Counted from the first letter of the stretch, positions 26,378 through 35,376 are shown. The stretch is 37,699 nucleotides of DNA from Rhodospirillales bacterium Ga0074136 (GCA_001464375.1 LNEW01000108.1:1-37699); one strand, 5' to 3'. Made by a program: numbers and translations. The notes: generated by a model from the sequence alone, not told the origin.

Positions 26378-27834
26378 CGCAGTTCCAGCTCCACCCCGGC
26401 GCAGATGTCGGTGCCGGCCATCACCATTTCCCGCCCGTCGCGGAACACCGCCACCAGGTCGACCAGGCAGGGCGTGCCCTCGGGCGGGGCGAAATCCAGC
26501 GTCTCGTTCACGCCGAGCACGGTGCGGCCGAGCCGGTCGGGGCCGCGCGGCGCGCCGGGCACGTCGGCATACAGCTCCGCCACCGGCACCTCGGCGGCGT
26601 TGCGCAGGCGCACGCTACCCGCGCGCGGGCCGGTGTCGGCGGTGTCCTCGCCCTCATCGAGCCGATCGGCCAGCGTCCAGCCCGGGCGCAGCACGATGGT
26701 GCCGGTCTCGCACAGGTTGATGCTGGTGCGTTCCTCGGCGGCGCGGCGTTCCTCGAACACGATTCGAAGGTCGGCCTCGCAGTCGCGCAGGCGGGCGCTG
26801 ATCTCCCGGCGTTGGCCACGCGGCAGGACTTCCTCGCCCAGCCGGTCGGGACCCCAATCCTCCTCGGACGTGCCGGAAAGATAGGCCTCCTGGATCGTGG
26901 CGCCGTGCCGGTTGACCAGGATGACGCGGCGTTCGGGCGGACGTGGCGCGCCGGACCCGTCGAAGGCGATCTCCCGCGTGGTGCACAGGTCGATGCCCTG
27001 CTTCATCTCCTCGGCGTCGTCGTCGAACACGGCGCGGAGGTCCCAAAGGCAGGCGGCGCCGCGCAGGCGCAGCGTGAAGTTGGTGCCCGGCTGCAGCACG
27101 GTGTTGCCGAGCCGGTCCCCGCCCCAGGCCAGCGGCGCGCGGGTGGAGGCGTAGAATTCGCGGATCGTGCGGTCGGCGGTGTTGCTGATGCGTGCCTCGC
27201 GCCGCGGGGCATTGGGGTCGCCGAAGGTCAGGCGCGGGTCGCGGCACAGGTTCACCGCCGCGCGGGTTTCTTCCTCGCCATCCTCGAAGATGGCGGTGAC
27301 GTCGAAGATGCACTCGCGCGTGCGGCCCAGGCGGATGCGGAATTCGCGCGAGGGTTCCACCACGTTCTCGCCCAGCCGGTCGGGGCCGCGCTCCGGCGCG
27401 CCTGGCCGTGCGGCAAACACCTGCAGCAGGGTGGTGTCGGTCTCGTTGCGGATGCTCGCTTCACGCAGCGGGATGGACGGGTCGCCGAACTGCACGCGGC
27501 GGTTCTGGCAGATGTTCTGCCGGCGGCGTTCCTCGGTGCCGTCCTGGAACACGGCGCGGAATTCCAGCACGCAGTCCGCGCCCTGGATGCGGGCGCGAAA
27601 ATTGCCGCGGTCGGGCACCGTGTCGGCGCCCAGCAGGTCGGGGCCGAAGGCCTCGTTGCCTGGCGGTGCGGCATAGAGCTCGCGCAGCGTTTGCCCGGAT
27701 TGGTTGGTGATGGTGGCTTCGCGCTCGCGCGGGGCGGGTGGCGGCGGGGCGGCCTGCCGCGGCGCGGCCTGGCCGAGCGCGGCGAGGGGAGCCAGGGCGA
27801 GGCTGGCGGCCATCGCCAGGAAACGCAGGCGCAT
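26374..27834 (-). CDS. Secreted protein of five tandem repeats, unknown family
   Basis: The product has 486 residues from the ATG at 27834. It has a signal peptide (RLRFLAMAASLALAPLAALG, ending GQA), a Pro/Ala linker, and then five repeats of about 80-87 residues. Each repeat has an opening strand with Ile/Val and Asn (ATITNQSG, ASIRNETD, ARISNTAD, VILVNRHG, VRLRNAAE), a central GPDRLG-like turn (GPDLLG, GPDRLG, GGDRLG, GPDRLG, GPDRLG), one cysteine before a D-x-x-A-V-F-like strand, and a second in INLC/NICQ/TDIC. The spacing suggests one disulphide per repeat. No catalytic motif is seen. A carbohydrate- or protein-binding beta module is a guess. It is coupled to the EF-hand protein. Confidence 0.85.
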   Translation of the reverse strand: MRLRFLAMAASLALAPLAALGQAAPRQAAPPPPAPREREATITNQSGQTLRELYAAPPGNEAFGPDLLGADTVPDRGNFRARIQGADCVLEFRAVFQDGTEERRRQNICQNRRVQFGDPSIPLREASIRNETDTTLLQVFAARPGAPERGPDRLGENVVEPSREFRIRLGRTRECIFDVTAIFEDGEEETRAAVNLCRDPRLTFGDPNAPRREARISNTADRTIREFYASTRAPLAWGGDRLGNTVLQPGTNFTLRLRGAACLWDLRAVFDDDAEEMKQGIDLCTTREIAFDGSGAPRPPERRVILVNRHGATIQEAYLSGTSEEDWGPDRLGEEVLPRGQRREISARLRDCEADLRIVFEERRAAEERTSINLCETGTIVLRPGWTLADRLDEGEDTADTGPRAGSVRLRNAAEVPVAELYADVPGAPRGPDRLGRTVLGVNETLDFAPPEGTPCLVDLVAVFRDGREMVMAGTDICAGVELELR

Positions 27835-27990
27835 GCGGTGTCTTTCGGGGGGATTTATGCCGCTAGAATGGAAGCGGCGGGCAGCAGCGCGCAAGCGCAG
27901 CGAAGACACAGTGATGCGGAAAAGTGACGGTCGGGGCGGAAGCGGCGCGCGCTAACCTGCCGCCAACCCCCGCCGCCGCATGCTACGCCG

Positions 27991-29319
27991 ATGCGCCCCG
28001 ATTTCGCCGCCACCGCCGCCGCCCTCAGCACCCTGCCGCCACAGGCGGTGCATGGCACCGTCACCGGGCTGGGCGGTCTCGCCATCACGCTCGAAGGCTT
28101 CGGGCCATTGGCGGCGATCGGCGACCGGCTGCGGCTGGAACCGCCCTTCGGCGCGCCGGTGCTCGCCGAGATCGCCGCCTTCCGCGACGGCCGGGCGGAA
28201 GCCATCGCGCTCGGCCCGATCACCGGGCTTTCGGCGGGCGCCCGGGCGGTGCTGGCCCCCCGGCCGGCCCTGGCGGTCGGCGACGCCTGGCTCGGTCGCG
28301 TGCTGGACCCGATGGGGGCGCCGATGGACGGGCGGCCGCCGCCGGCGCATGGCGCCGTGCCGCGCCCGACCCACGCGGCCGCGCCGCCGGCCGGGCAGCG
28401 GGCCAGGCTGGGGCCGCGCCTGGCGCTGGGGGTGCGCGCGCTCGACCTGTTCGCGCCGGTGCGGCAGGGGCAGCGGCTGGGGCTTTTCGCCGCCTCGGGC
28501 GTCGGCAAGTCCACGCTGATGGCCATGCTGGCGGGCGGCGTGGCGACCGATGTCATCGTCTTCGCGCTGGTCGGCGAACGCGGCCGCGAATTGCGCGAAT
28601 TCCTTGAGGACGACCTCGGCCCGGCGGGGCTGGCGAAGTCGGTGGTGATCTGCGCGACGTCGGACACCGCGGCGCCGATGCGGCGCGAGGCCGCCTATGC
28701 CGCCATGACCGTGGCCGAGCATTTCCGCGACCAGGGCCGCCAGGTGCTGCTGCTGATGGACAGCGTGACGCGCTTCGCGCTGGCGCTGCGCGAGATCGGC
28801 CTGGCGGTGCGCGAACCGCCGGCCACGCGCGGCTTCCCGCCCTCCGTCTTCACCGAATTGCCGCGGCTGCTGGAACGCGCCGGGCCGGGGCCGGGGGGCT
28901 GCGACGGCGCCATCACCGCGCTGTTCACCGTGCTGGTGGAAGGCGACGACCACGACGAACCGGTGGCCGATGCGGTGCGCGGCATCCTCGACGGGCATGT
29001 CGTGCTGGACCGCCGTATCGCCGAGGCCGGGCGCTATCCGCCCGTGGATGTGCTGCGGTCACTGTCGCGCACGGCGCCGGCGGTGCTGGATGCCCATGAA
29101 CGCCCCTTGGTGGCCGAGGCGCGCAGGCTGCTGTCGACCTATGGCGAGGTGAAGGATTTGGTGCGCCTGGGCGCGTACCGTCCGGGCAACGACCCGCAGG
29201 CCGATGAGGCGGTGCGCCTGGCGCCGGCGATCGAACAGGTGCTGGCGCAGGCGAAGGGCGAGGCGAGCGACCCGGACCAGGCCTTCGCGGCGCTGGCGGC
29301 GGCGATGGCGGAGACGTAG
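27991..29319 (+). CDS. fliI: Flagellar export ATPase FliI
   Basis: This is the 442-residue ATPase of the flagellar type III export gate. Walker A is FAASGVGKST (about residues 167-176). FALVGERGRELREFLE is the family signature, and Walker B lies in VLLLMDSVTRFALALRE. C-terminal GYPPSVFTELPRLLERAG-like sequence appears here as GFPPSVFTELPRLLERAG. FliI rather than a virulence-type YscN is favoured by the overall pattern. No fliH, fliJ or other flagellar gene is nearby: the neighbours are the five-repeat protein (divergent) and HMG-CoA lyase, so it is an isolated copy. Confidence 0.92.
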   Translation: MRPDFAATAAALSTLPPQAVHGTVTGLGGLAITLEGFGPLAAIGDRLRLEPPFGAPVLAEIAAFRDGRAEAIALGPITGLSAGARAVLAPRPALAVGDAWLGRVLDPMGAPMDGRPPPAHGAVPRPTHAAAPPAGQRARLGPRLALGVRALDLFAPVRQGQRLGLFAASGVGKSTLMAMLAGGVATDVIVFALVGERGRELREFLEDDLGPAGLAKSVVICATSDTAAPMRREAAYAAMTVAEHFRDQGRQVLLLMDSVTRFALALREIGLAVREPPATRGFPPSVFTELPRLLERAGPGPGGCDGAITALFTVLVEGDDHDEPVADAVRGILDGHVVLDRRIAEAGRYPPVDVLRSLSRTAPAVLDAHERPLVAEARRLLSTYGEVKDLVRLGAYRPGNDPQADEAVRLAPAIEQVLAQAKGEASDPDQAFAALAAAMAET

Positions 29320-29430
29320 CGCGTACCTCTGCGCGACCATGTCGTGCCGGCCGCCCGGCGCGACCGCCAGCGTTGCCGCCGCCCCTGGGCCGGGACTACA
29401 CCAGTGCCCAGCACCGCGGAGACGTCCCCC

Positions 29431-30336
29431 ATGCCCGAGACCGCCATCATCAGCGAGGTCGCCCCGCGCGACGGCATCCAGTCGATCAACCCGGCCTCGC
29501 CCGTCAGCAGCGAGGCCAAGATCGCGCTGATCCAGGCCTGCTACGATGCCGGGCTGCGCCGCATGGAGGTCGGGTCCTTCGTGTCGCCCAAGGCGATCCC
29601 GCAGATGGCCGGCACCGAGGCCGTGCTGGCGGCGGCGCGCGCCATGCCGGGCCTGGAATGCACCGTGCTCGTGCCCAACCGTCGCGGCTTCGATGCCGCC
29701 ATCGCGCATGGCGCGCAGCGCCTGGGCTTCTTCATGTCGGCCACCGCCGGGCACAACAAGGCGAACCTCAACCGCACGCGCGAGGAATCCTTCGCCGAAC
29801 TGGCCGCGCTGGTGCGCGACACGCCGAAGGGCACGCTGATCCGCTTCAACCTGTCCTGCGTGTTCCACTGCCCCTTCGATGGCGTGGTCGATGAAGCCGA
29901 GGCGCTCGACTGGGTGGAGCGCATCGTCGCGCTTGACCCGTCCATGGAGATCGCGCTGGCCGACACCACCGGCAATGCCAGCCCCGACCAGGTCAGCCGC
30001 GTGTTCCGCCACGCCATCGCCACCTGGGGCGACCGCTTCGCCTTCCATGGCCACGACACCTACGGCATGGGCGTGGCCAACGTCGCCGCCGCCTGGGAGG
30101 CCGGCTGCCGGGTGTTCGACAGCGCCGCCGGCGGCATCGGCGGCTGCCCCTTCGCCCCGGGTGCCACCGGCAATGTCGCGACCGAGGACGTGGTGTGGAT
30201 GTTCGCCCGCATGGGCGTGGCCACCGGGGTGGATTGGCCCCGCCTGCTGGTCGCCGCCGACATGGCCGCCGCCATTCCCGGCGCGGTGCCGGGCGGGCGG
30301 ATGCGCGCGGTGCCGGCGGCGCGGCTGGCGGCATGA
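29431..30336 (+). CDS. Hydroxymethylglutaryl-CoA lyase
   Basis: This 301-residue TIM-barrel lyase of the HMGL-like family splits HMG-CoA into acetoacetate and acetyl-CoA, the last step of leucine breakdown. The N-terminus ISEVAPRDGIQSI contains the Arg-Asp metal/substrate site, and FHGHDTYGMGVAN supplies two histidine ligands. The lyase signature GIGGCPFAPGATGNVATED has the catalytic cysteine near residue 239. The ATG at 29431 follows a GCGGAG; a further in-frame ATG at 29344 lacks family sequence. No other leucine-degradation gene is in the window. A related aldolase-type lyase remains possible. Confidence 0.9.
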   Translation: MPETAIISEVAPRDGIQSINPASPVSSEAKIALIQACYDAGLRRMEVGSFVSPKAIPQMAGTEAVLAAARAMPGLECTVLVPNRRGFDAAIAHGAQRLGFFMSATAGHNKANLNRTREESFAELAALVRDTPKGTLIRFNLSCVFHCPFDGVVDEAEALDWVERIVALDPSMEIALADTTGNASPDQVSRVFRHAIATWGDRFAFHGHDTYGMGVANVAAAWEAGCRVFDSAAGGIGGCPFAPGATGNVATEDVVWMFARMGVATGVDWPRLLVAADMAAAIPGAVPGGRMRAVPAARLAA

Positions 30337-30385
30337 TGCCGGGCGCCGTTGCCTGTGCGCCGGCCACACCCAATGTGATCGGGTG

Positions 30386-31300
30386 ATGCGCCCCATCCTT
30401 CCCGTGCTCCTGCTGCTTGGCGCCTGCGCCGCCGAGCCGCCGCCCGAGGCCGCCCTGCCGGGTGGCGGGGACGGCGGCACCTTCGTCGCCGACTACGGGG
30501 GCGGCACCGCGCCGGTGGCTCGTTATGTCCGCCTGCCGGATGGGCGCGCCGTGCCCGCACCACCCCCGCCCGGCGCGGGCGCGCCGGCTGCCGCGCCGCC
30601 GCGTGCCGATGCCGGCAAGCCGGTGCCCGGCGGCGGCGGGGATGCCGCCGCGGAAGCCCCGCCGCCGCGCGCGCGCGGCGGCCGCGCGACCAGCACCGGA
30701 TCCGCCTTCGCGGTGACCGCCAATGGGCTGGCCGTGACGAATGCGCATGTGGTGCAGGGCTGCGCGCAGGTGGTCGACGAACAGGGGCGCGCGGTGCGCG
30801 TGGTGGCGGCCGACCGCCGGCGCGACCTGGCGCTGATCGATACCGGGCGCGGCTTCGGGTCCGTCGTGCGGTTCCGCCCGCAGGCCGCGGTGGACCTGGG
30901 GGAGACCGTGCTGGTCTTCGGCTTCCCGTATGGCCAGGCGCTCGGCACCGGGATCAACGTGACGAACGGCATCGTCACCGGCCTGGCGGGGCCGGGGGGC
31001 GATTTTTCCCGCTTCCAGATGAATGCCGCCGTGCAGCCAGGCAATTCCGGCGGGCCGGCGGTGGATGATGCCGGGCTGCTGCTGGGGGTGGCGGTCGGGC
31101 GGCTGAACGACCTGGCCGTGCTGCGCGCCACCGGATCCCTGCCGCAGGGTGTGAACTTCGCCATCCGCGCCACCGAGGTCGAGCGCTTCCTGGCTGAACA
31201 GAATGTGCGACCGGCGCGCGGCGCGCAGGGCGGCACGGGCGCGCGGGCGGTGTCGGCCAGCGTGGCGCCGGCGGTCTTCCAGGTGCTCTGCCGCGGGTGA
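30386..31300 (+). CDS. Trypsin-like serine protease, lipoprotein, without PDZ domain
   Basis: The product has 304 residues. The N-terminus MRPILPVLLLLGACAAE has a lipobox (LGAC), so the protein is probably lipid-anchored. A Pro/Ala/Gly-rich linker of about 70 residues follows. The chymotrypsin-fold domain shows the histidine in VTNAHVV, the aspartate in RRRDLALI, and the serine in QPGNSGGPAV. That order and GFPYGQALGTGINVTNGIVTGL are typical of DegP/HtrA-type proteases, yet no PDZ domain follows. It ends with one cysteine (VLCRG). A role in envelope proteolysis is likely; the target is unknown. Confidence 0.88.
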   Translation: MRPILPVLLLLGACAAEPPPEAALPGGGDGGTFVADYGGGTAPVARYVRLPDGRAVPAPPPPGAGAPAAAPPRADAGKPVPGGGGDAAAEAPPPRARGGRATSTGSAFAVTANGLAVTNAHVVQGCAQVVDEQGRAVRVVAADRRRDLALIDTGRGFGSVVRFRPQAAVDLGETVLVFGFPYGQALGTGINVTNGIVTGLAGPGGDFSRFQMNAAVQPGNSGGPAVDDAGLLLGVAVGRLNDLAVLRATGSLPQGVNFAIRATEVERFLAEQNVRPARGAQGGTGARAVSASVAPAVFQVLCRG

Positions 31301-31312
31301 TCCGCACAGCGC

Positions 31313-31333
31313 GCCGCGCACCAACCGCGCGGC
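31313..31333 (+). terminator. Hairpin after the trypsin-like protease gene
   Basis: A 7-bp stem (GCCGCGC / GCGCGGC) with the loop ACCAACC starts 12 bases past the stop. No U tract follows, so termination is uncertain. Confidence 0.35.
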
Positions 31334-31479
31334 AGGGCACCGCGGCGGATGCCGCCCGCCCACCGCGTGAATCGCGTCACGGCGCGGTGCCACGCGCCTG
31401 CCGCAACCTTTCCGTCATTCGGGCGCTTTGACTCGCGACGATGATGGGGTTGCCGCCTCGTGCGGCGAACGGAGTGTGC

Positions 31480-31617
31480 ATGTCCGAAGCCGAGACCGAA
31501 CGGCGGATGGCGGAATTGGAACGCCTTCTGAACGATCCCGAGACGCGCATGGACGCGAATCGTGTCTGGGTGCTGCTGGCGGAACTGGCGCGCCAGGCCG
31601 AGCCCGCGCGCCGGTAG
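31480..31617 (+). CDS. 45-residue acidic/basic helical ORF, unknown
   Basis: The ATG at 31480 is preceded by GGAG at seven bases. The product (MSEAETERRMAELERLLND onward) is mostly charged, with heptad-like leucines and a short DPETRMD turn before VWVLLAELARQ. It faintly recalls the N-terminal helices of peptide chain release factors and is similar in style to tiny alphaproteobacterial proteins annotated that way. That link is weak. It ends 8 bases from the stop of tlyA on the other strand. The good ribosome binding site and helical composition make a real gene more likely than not. Confidence 0.6.
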   Translation: MSEAETERRMAELERLLNDPETRMDANRVWVLLAELARQAEPARR

Positions 31618-31625
31618 CGTCCCGT

Positions 31626-32375
31626 CTACGCGTCCTTCGCCGCCGCGATCAGGAATTCGCGGTTGCCCTCCGGCCCGGTGATCGGGCTCGGTTCCACCCC
31701 CAGCACGCGCCATCCCGGCAACCCGGCCCACCAGTCGCGTATGGTGGCGCAGACATCCTCGTGCACCGCGGGGTCGCGCACCACGCCGCCCTTGCCGACG
31801 CGCTCCGGCCCGGCCTCGAATTGCGGCTTGATGAGCGCGACCGCGAAGGCGCCCGGCGCGGCCAGCGCCAGGGCCGCCGGCAGCACCGTGCGCAGCCCGA
31901 TGAAGGATGCGTCGCAGACCACGACGCCGGGTGGCTCGGGCACCTGCTCGGCGGTCAGGTGCCGCGCGTTGGTGCGTTCCAGCACCACCACCCGCGGATC
32001 GTTGCGCAGCTTCCAGTCGAGCTGCCCATGCCCGACATCCACCGCATAGACACGCGCCGCGCCGCGGGTCAGCAGCACATCGGTGAAACCGCCGGTCGAG
32101 GCGCCGACATCGACCGCCACGCGCCCCGCCGGGTCCAGCCCGAAATGCGCCAGCCCGTGCGCCAGCTTGACGCCGCCGCGGCTGACCCAGGGGTGGTCCT
32201 GCCCGCGCAGCTCCAGCGGCAGGTCCCAGGCCAGCAGGTCGCCGGCCTTGGCGATGCGCCGTTCGCCGGAGAACACCTTGCCGGCCAGGATCAGTGCCTG
32301 CGCCCGATCACGCGACACGGCCAGGCCACGCTCGACCAGCAGCACGTCGGCGCGCAGCCGCGCGGGGCTGCTCAT
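31626..32375 (-). CDS. tlyA: TlyA-family rRNA 2'-O-methyltransferase (hemolysin A-like)
   Basis: The product has 249 residues. An N-terminal S4 RNA-binding domain (RADVLLVERGLAVSRDRAQA) is followed by a Rossmann methyltransferase domain with the SAM motif VAVDVGASTGGFTDVLL. VYAVDVGHGQLDWKLR and ALIKPQFEAGPERVGKGGVV are further family blocks. TlyA methylates the ribose of C1409 in 16S rRNA and, in some species, C1920 in 23S rRNA. It follows the B12-binding protein gene by 16 bases and may be cotranscribed with it. In many alphaproteobacteria it stands near dxs, as here. Confidence 0.94.
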   Translation of the reverse strand: MSSPARLRADVLLVERGLAVSRDRAQALILAGKVFSGERRIAKAGDLLAWDLPLELRGQDHPWVSRGGVKLAHGLAHFGLDPAGRVAVDVGASTGGFTDVLLTRGAARVYAVDVGHGQLDWKLRNDPRVVVLERTNARHLTAEQVPEPPGVVVCDASFIGLRTVLPAALALAAPGAFAVALIKPQFEAGPERVGKGGVVRDPAVHEDVCATIRDWWAGLPGWRVLGVEPSPITGPEGNREFLIAAAKDA

Positions 32376-32391
32376 GCCGCCGGGCCGGGCA

Positions 32392-33222
32392 TCAGGCCCT
32401 GCGGATCGCCCGGCGCAGCCGCAGGGTCGATTCCGCGATCACCGCGGCCTCGATCGGGCTGCCGGTGTAGCCATCGAGGTCGAGCACGCCCGGGCTCGCC
32501 GGCAACAGACCCGCCGCGCCGCCGCCCAGCACCAGGATGCGGGTATTGCGCGAGGCGCGGCGCAGCCCCTGCGCGGTCGCGCGGATCTCGTCCTGGTCCA
32601 GCCCGGGTTCGAGGCTGATCCAGGCGACGTCGAAGGTGCGGTCATGCGCCGAGTCGCGGGCTTCCTCGCCGCCGTGGCTCGGGCAGTCGCAGACATCCCA
32701 GCCGGCGCGGTCGAAGAAGCGCAGCGCGACGCCGTGTTCGACGCTCGGCATGTCGTCATGCGCGCCGGACAGCGTCAGCGCGGTGTTGATGGCGCCCGGG
32801 ACCAGGCCGCCATCGCCGATTTCCGCATCGTCCAGCGACAGCAGGCACATGCGCAATTGCCAGATCTTCGACAGGCGGTCGCTCTGGTCGAAGGCGGTGG
32901 GATCGTAGCGCCGCCGCAGCGCGACCGCCGCCGGCAGGATGATGTCGCGGCAGATCGGGCGGAACATCCGCCCGTCGGGATTGAGCGCGGCAAGCGCGGC
33001 GATGCCCTCGGTGAGAGTCCCGTCGGCCAGGCTTCCGGCCAGTTCGGCGGCGTCGCGGCGCCAGGTGCCGACCGGCGGCACGCCGAAATGCGCGGCGAGC
33101 GCGGGCACCAGGAGGCGGGCTGCAACATCGTGGATCAGGTCCGAGCGTCGGTCGGCCGCGAAATGGGTCGGCGGGCTACGCCGCGAAGTGGCCTGTCGGG
33201 CGTTCCCATCCAGCGGTGCCAT
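32392..33222 (-). CDS. Cobalamin-binding-domain protein, AerR/PpaA-like
   Basis: The product has 276 residues from the ATG at 33222, which has GGAGG nine bases before it. The C-terminal 150 residues look like a B12-binding (SCHIC-type) domain. GAHDDMPSVEHGVALRFFDRAGWDV has the spacing of the E-x-H...FFRRAGW region of AerR/PpaA (quoted in two parts: GAHDDMPSVEHG, then VALRFFDRAGWDV), and DVAWISLEP and RILVLGGGAAGLL form the later strands. AerR/PpaA bind cobalamin and act with CrtJ/PpsR in light control of photosynthesis genes. Whether this protein does so is inference, since no photosynthesis gene is in the window. Confidence 0.6.
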   Translation of the reverse strand: MAPLDGNARQATSRRSPPTHFAADRRSDLIHDVAARLLVPALAAHFGVPPVGTWRRDAAELAGSLADGTLTEGIAALAALNPDGRMFRPICRDIILPAAVALRRRYDPTAFDQSDRLSKIWQLRMCLLSLDDAEIGDGGLVPGAINTALTLSGAHDDMPSVEHGVALRFFDRAGWDVCDCPSHGGEEARDSAHDRTFDVAWISLEPGLDQDEIRATAQGLRRASRNTRILVLGGGAAGLLPASPGVLDLDGYTGSPIEAAVIAESTLRLRRAIRRA

Positions 33223-33377
33223 TTCTTGACCCTCCCCCCCGCCGGCAGAACGTCGCCGGTACGGTGCCTTCCCTTTGTTTTCCGCTGACAACTTCCAGCG
33301 GGCCGCTTCCATCCGGTATTGGGTCCTGGTCCGCGAGTCCCGGCGGATCGGTCGTCTTGGGAGGAGCCTAGCCTTGC

Positions 33378-33418
33378 CTCACAATGAGTGACAATGGGGT
33401 TGTCAATCGTTGACGACA
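33378..33418 (-). promoter_or_regulatory. Promoter with overlapping palindromes upstream of the B12-binding protein gene
   Basis: On the minus strand a perfect TTGACA (33401-33406) is followed 17 bases later by TGTGAG (33378-33383), a weak -10. The -35 box sits in two overlapping palindromes: TGACAA-TGGGG-TTGTCA (33389-33405), and TTGTCAA-TCG-TTGACGA (33400-33416). The same bases contain TGTCAATCGTTGACGACA (33401-33418), which fits the TGT-N12-ACA site of CrtJ/PpsR. A repressor bound here would cover the promoter. Confidence 0.5.
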
Positions 33419-33476
33419 CTCTGACGAAAGGCGCGCAATGAAGCGCAGTTCGGCAATCCGCGGTTGTAAAGGCGGG

Positions 33477-35376
33477 TCAGGCGCGCGCCGGCCGTGCCTT
33501 CGCGGATTGGCCCAGTGCCGCCAGCGCGGTGGCGACGATCTGCGGCGCGTTCAGCCCGGCTTCGTCGTATTGCTTGCGCGGCGCATCGTGGTCGATGAAG
33601 CGGTCCGGCAGGCACATCGGGCGGATCTTCACGCCGCCATCGAGCAACCCGCGCGCGGCCAGATGGTGCATCACCAGCCCGCCGAAGCCGAGGATGGAGC
33701 CTTCCTCGATGGTGATCAGAACTTCGTGTTCACGTGCCAGGCGTTCGACCAGCGCGGCATCCAGCGGCTTGGCGAAGCGCGCATCGGCCACGGTGCAGGA
33801 CAGCCCGTGGGTTGAAAGCTCATCGGCCGCCTTCAGGCATTCCGCCAGTCGCGCGCCGTAGGACAGGATGGCGATGGAGGTGCCCTCCCGCAGCACGCGG
33901 CCGCGCCCGATGGGCAGCACCGTGCCGCGCGCCGGCAGGTCGAGCCCCAACCCCTCGCCACGCGGATACCGGAAGGCGCTTGGGCCGTCGTCAATGGCGG
34001 CCGCGGTGGCGACCATGTGCATCAGTTCGACCTCGTCCGCCGCGGCCATCAGCACCATCCCCGGCAGGCAGCCCAGGTAGGCGATGTCGAAGATGCCCGC
34101 ATGCGTCGCGCCGTCGGCACCCACCAGCCCGGCGCGGTCCATCGCGAAGCGCACCGGCAGGGACTGCAGCGCGACATCGTGCATGATCTGGTCGTAGGCG
34201 CGCTGGAGGAAGGTGGAATAGATGGCGCAGAAGGGCTTCATGCCCTCGGTCGCCATGCCGGCGGCGAAGGTGACGGCGTGCTGTTCAGCGCCTGGGGAAC
34301 TTCTTCGCGAAGGCATCCATGCCGGTGCCCGCGGGCATGGCGGCGTTGATGGCGACGATGCGATCATCCGCCTCGGCTTCCGCGATCAGCGCATTGGCGA
34401 AGACCTTGGTGAAGGAGGGCGGGCCAGGCGGCGCCTTGGCCTGTTCGCCGGTCACCACGTTGAACTTCTGCACGCCGTGGTACTTGTCGGCGGATGCCTC
34501 GGCCGGCGCGTAGCCCTTGCCCTTCTGGGTCACCACGTGCAGCAGGATCGGCCCGGCATGGTCGGTGTCGCGCAGGTTGCGCAGCACCGGCAGCAGGTGG
34601 TCGAGGTCGTGCCCGTCGACCGGGCCGACATAGTAGAAGCCCAGTTCCTCGAACAAGGTCCCGCCGGTCAGCAGGCCGCGCGCGTATTCGTCGGCGCGGC
34701 GCGCGGCGCGTTCCAGCGGCGCGGGGAAGCGCTTGGCCACCCGCGCCATCAGGTCGCGCAGGCTGAGGAAGGGGCGCGATGAAATCAGCCGCGACAGGTA
34801 GGCCGACATCGCGCCCACCGGCGGCGCGATCGACATGTCGTTGTCGTTCAGGATGACGATCAGGTTCGCCTTCGAGGCGCCGGCGTTGTTCATGGCCTCG
34901 TAGGCCATGCCGGCGCTCATTGCGCCGTCGCCGATGATGGCGATGACATGCCGGTCGTCGCCCTTCAGGTCGCGCGCGATCGCCATGCCGAGCCCGGCGG
35001 AGATCGAGGTGGAGGAATGCGCGGCCCCGAAGGGGTCGTATTCGCTTTCGCTGCGCCGCGTGAAGCCCGACAACCCGCCGCCCTGGCGCAGCGTGCGGAT
35101 GCGGTCGCGCCGCCCGGTCAGGATCTTGTGCGGATAGGCCTGGTGGCCGACATCCCAGATCAGCCGGTCATCCGGCGTGTCGAACACCGCATGCACCGCG
35201 ACGGTCAATTCCACCACCCCGAGCGACGCACCGAGGTGCCCGCCGGTGCCGGAGACGGCATCGATCGTCTCGGCACGCAATTCCTCGGCCAGGCGCTTGA
35301 GCTGGTCGGAGGAGAAGTTCTTCAGGTCGGCCGGGACGCTCACGCGATCCAGCAGGGGGGTGGCCGGGCGGTTCAT
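33477..35376 (-). pseudogene. dxs: 1-deoxy-D-xylulose-5-phosphate synthase, frameshifted
   Basis: DXS makes DXP from pyruvate and glyceraldehyde 3-phosphate, the first step of the MEP isoprenoid route. The first frame, from the ATG at 35376, holds the ThDP half: [33 protein letters not shown], and [18 protein letters not shown] with the Mg/ThDP site. It ends just after [12 protein letters not shown] with a stop at 34285-34287. The second frame resumes at [12 protein letters not shown], which carries the catalytic glutamate, and continues with [19 protein letters not shown] to the normal end. Between KFP and AEQH about eight conserved residues are missing (some 20 nt). Total length is otherwise that of DXS. 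The ATG overlaps the ispA stop by one base. Confidence 0.93.

Noticed and set aside
33223..33378. A cobalamin riboswitch in the leader of the B12-binding protein gene
   Set aside because: No B12-box-like conserved sequence could be found in the leader.
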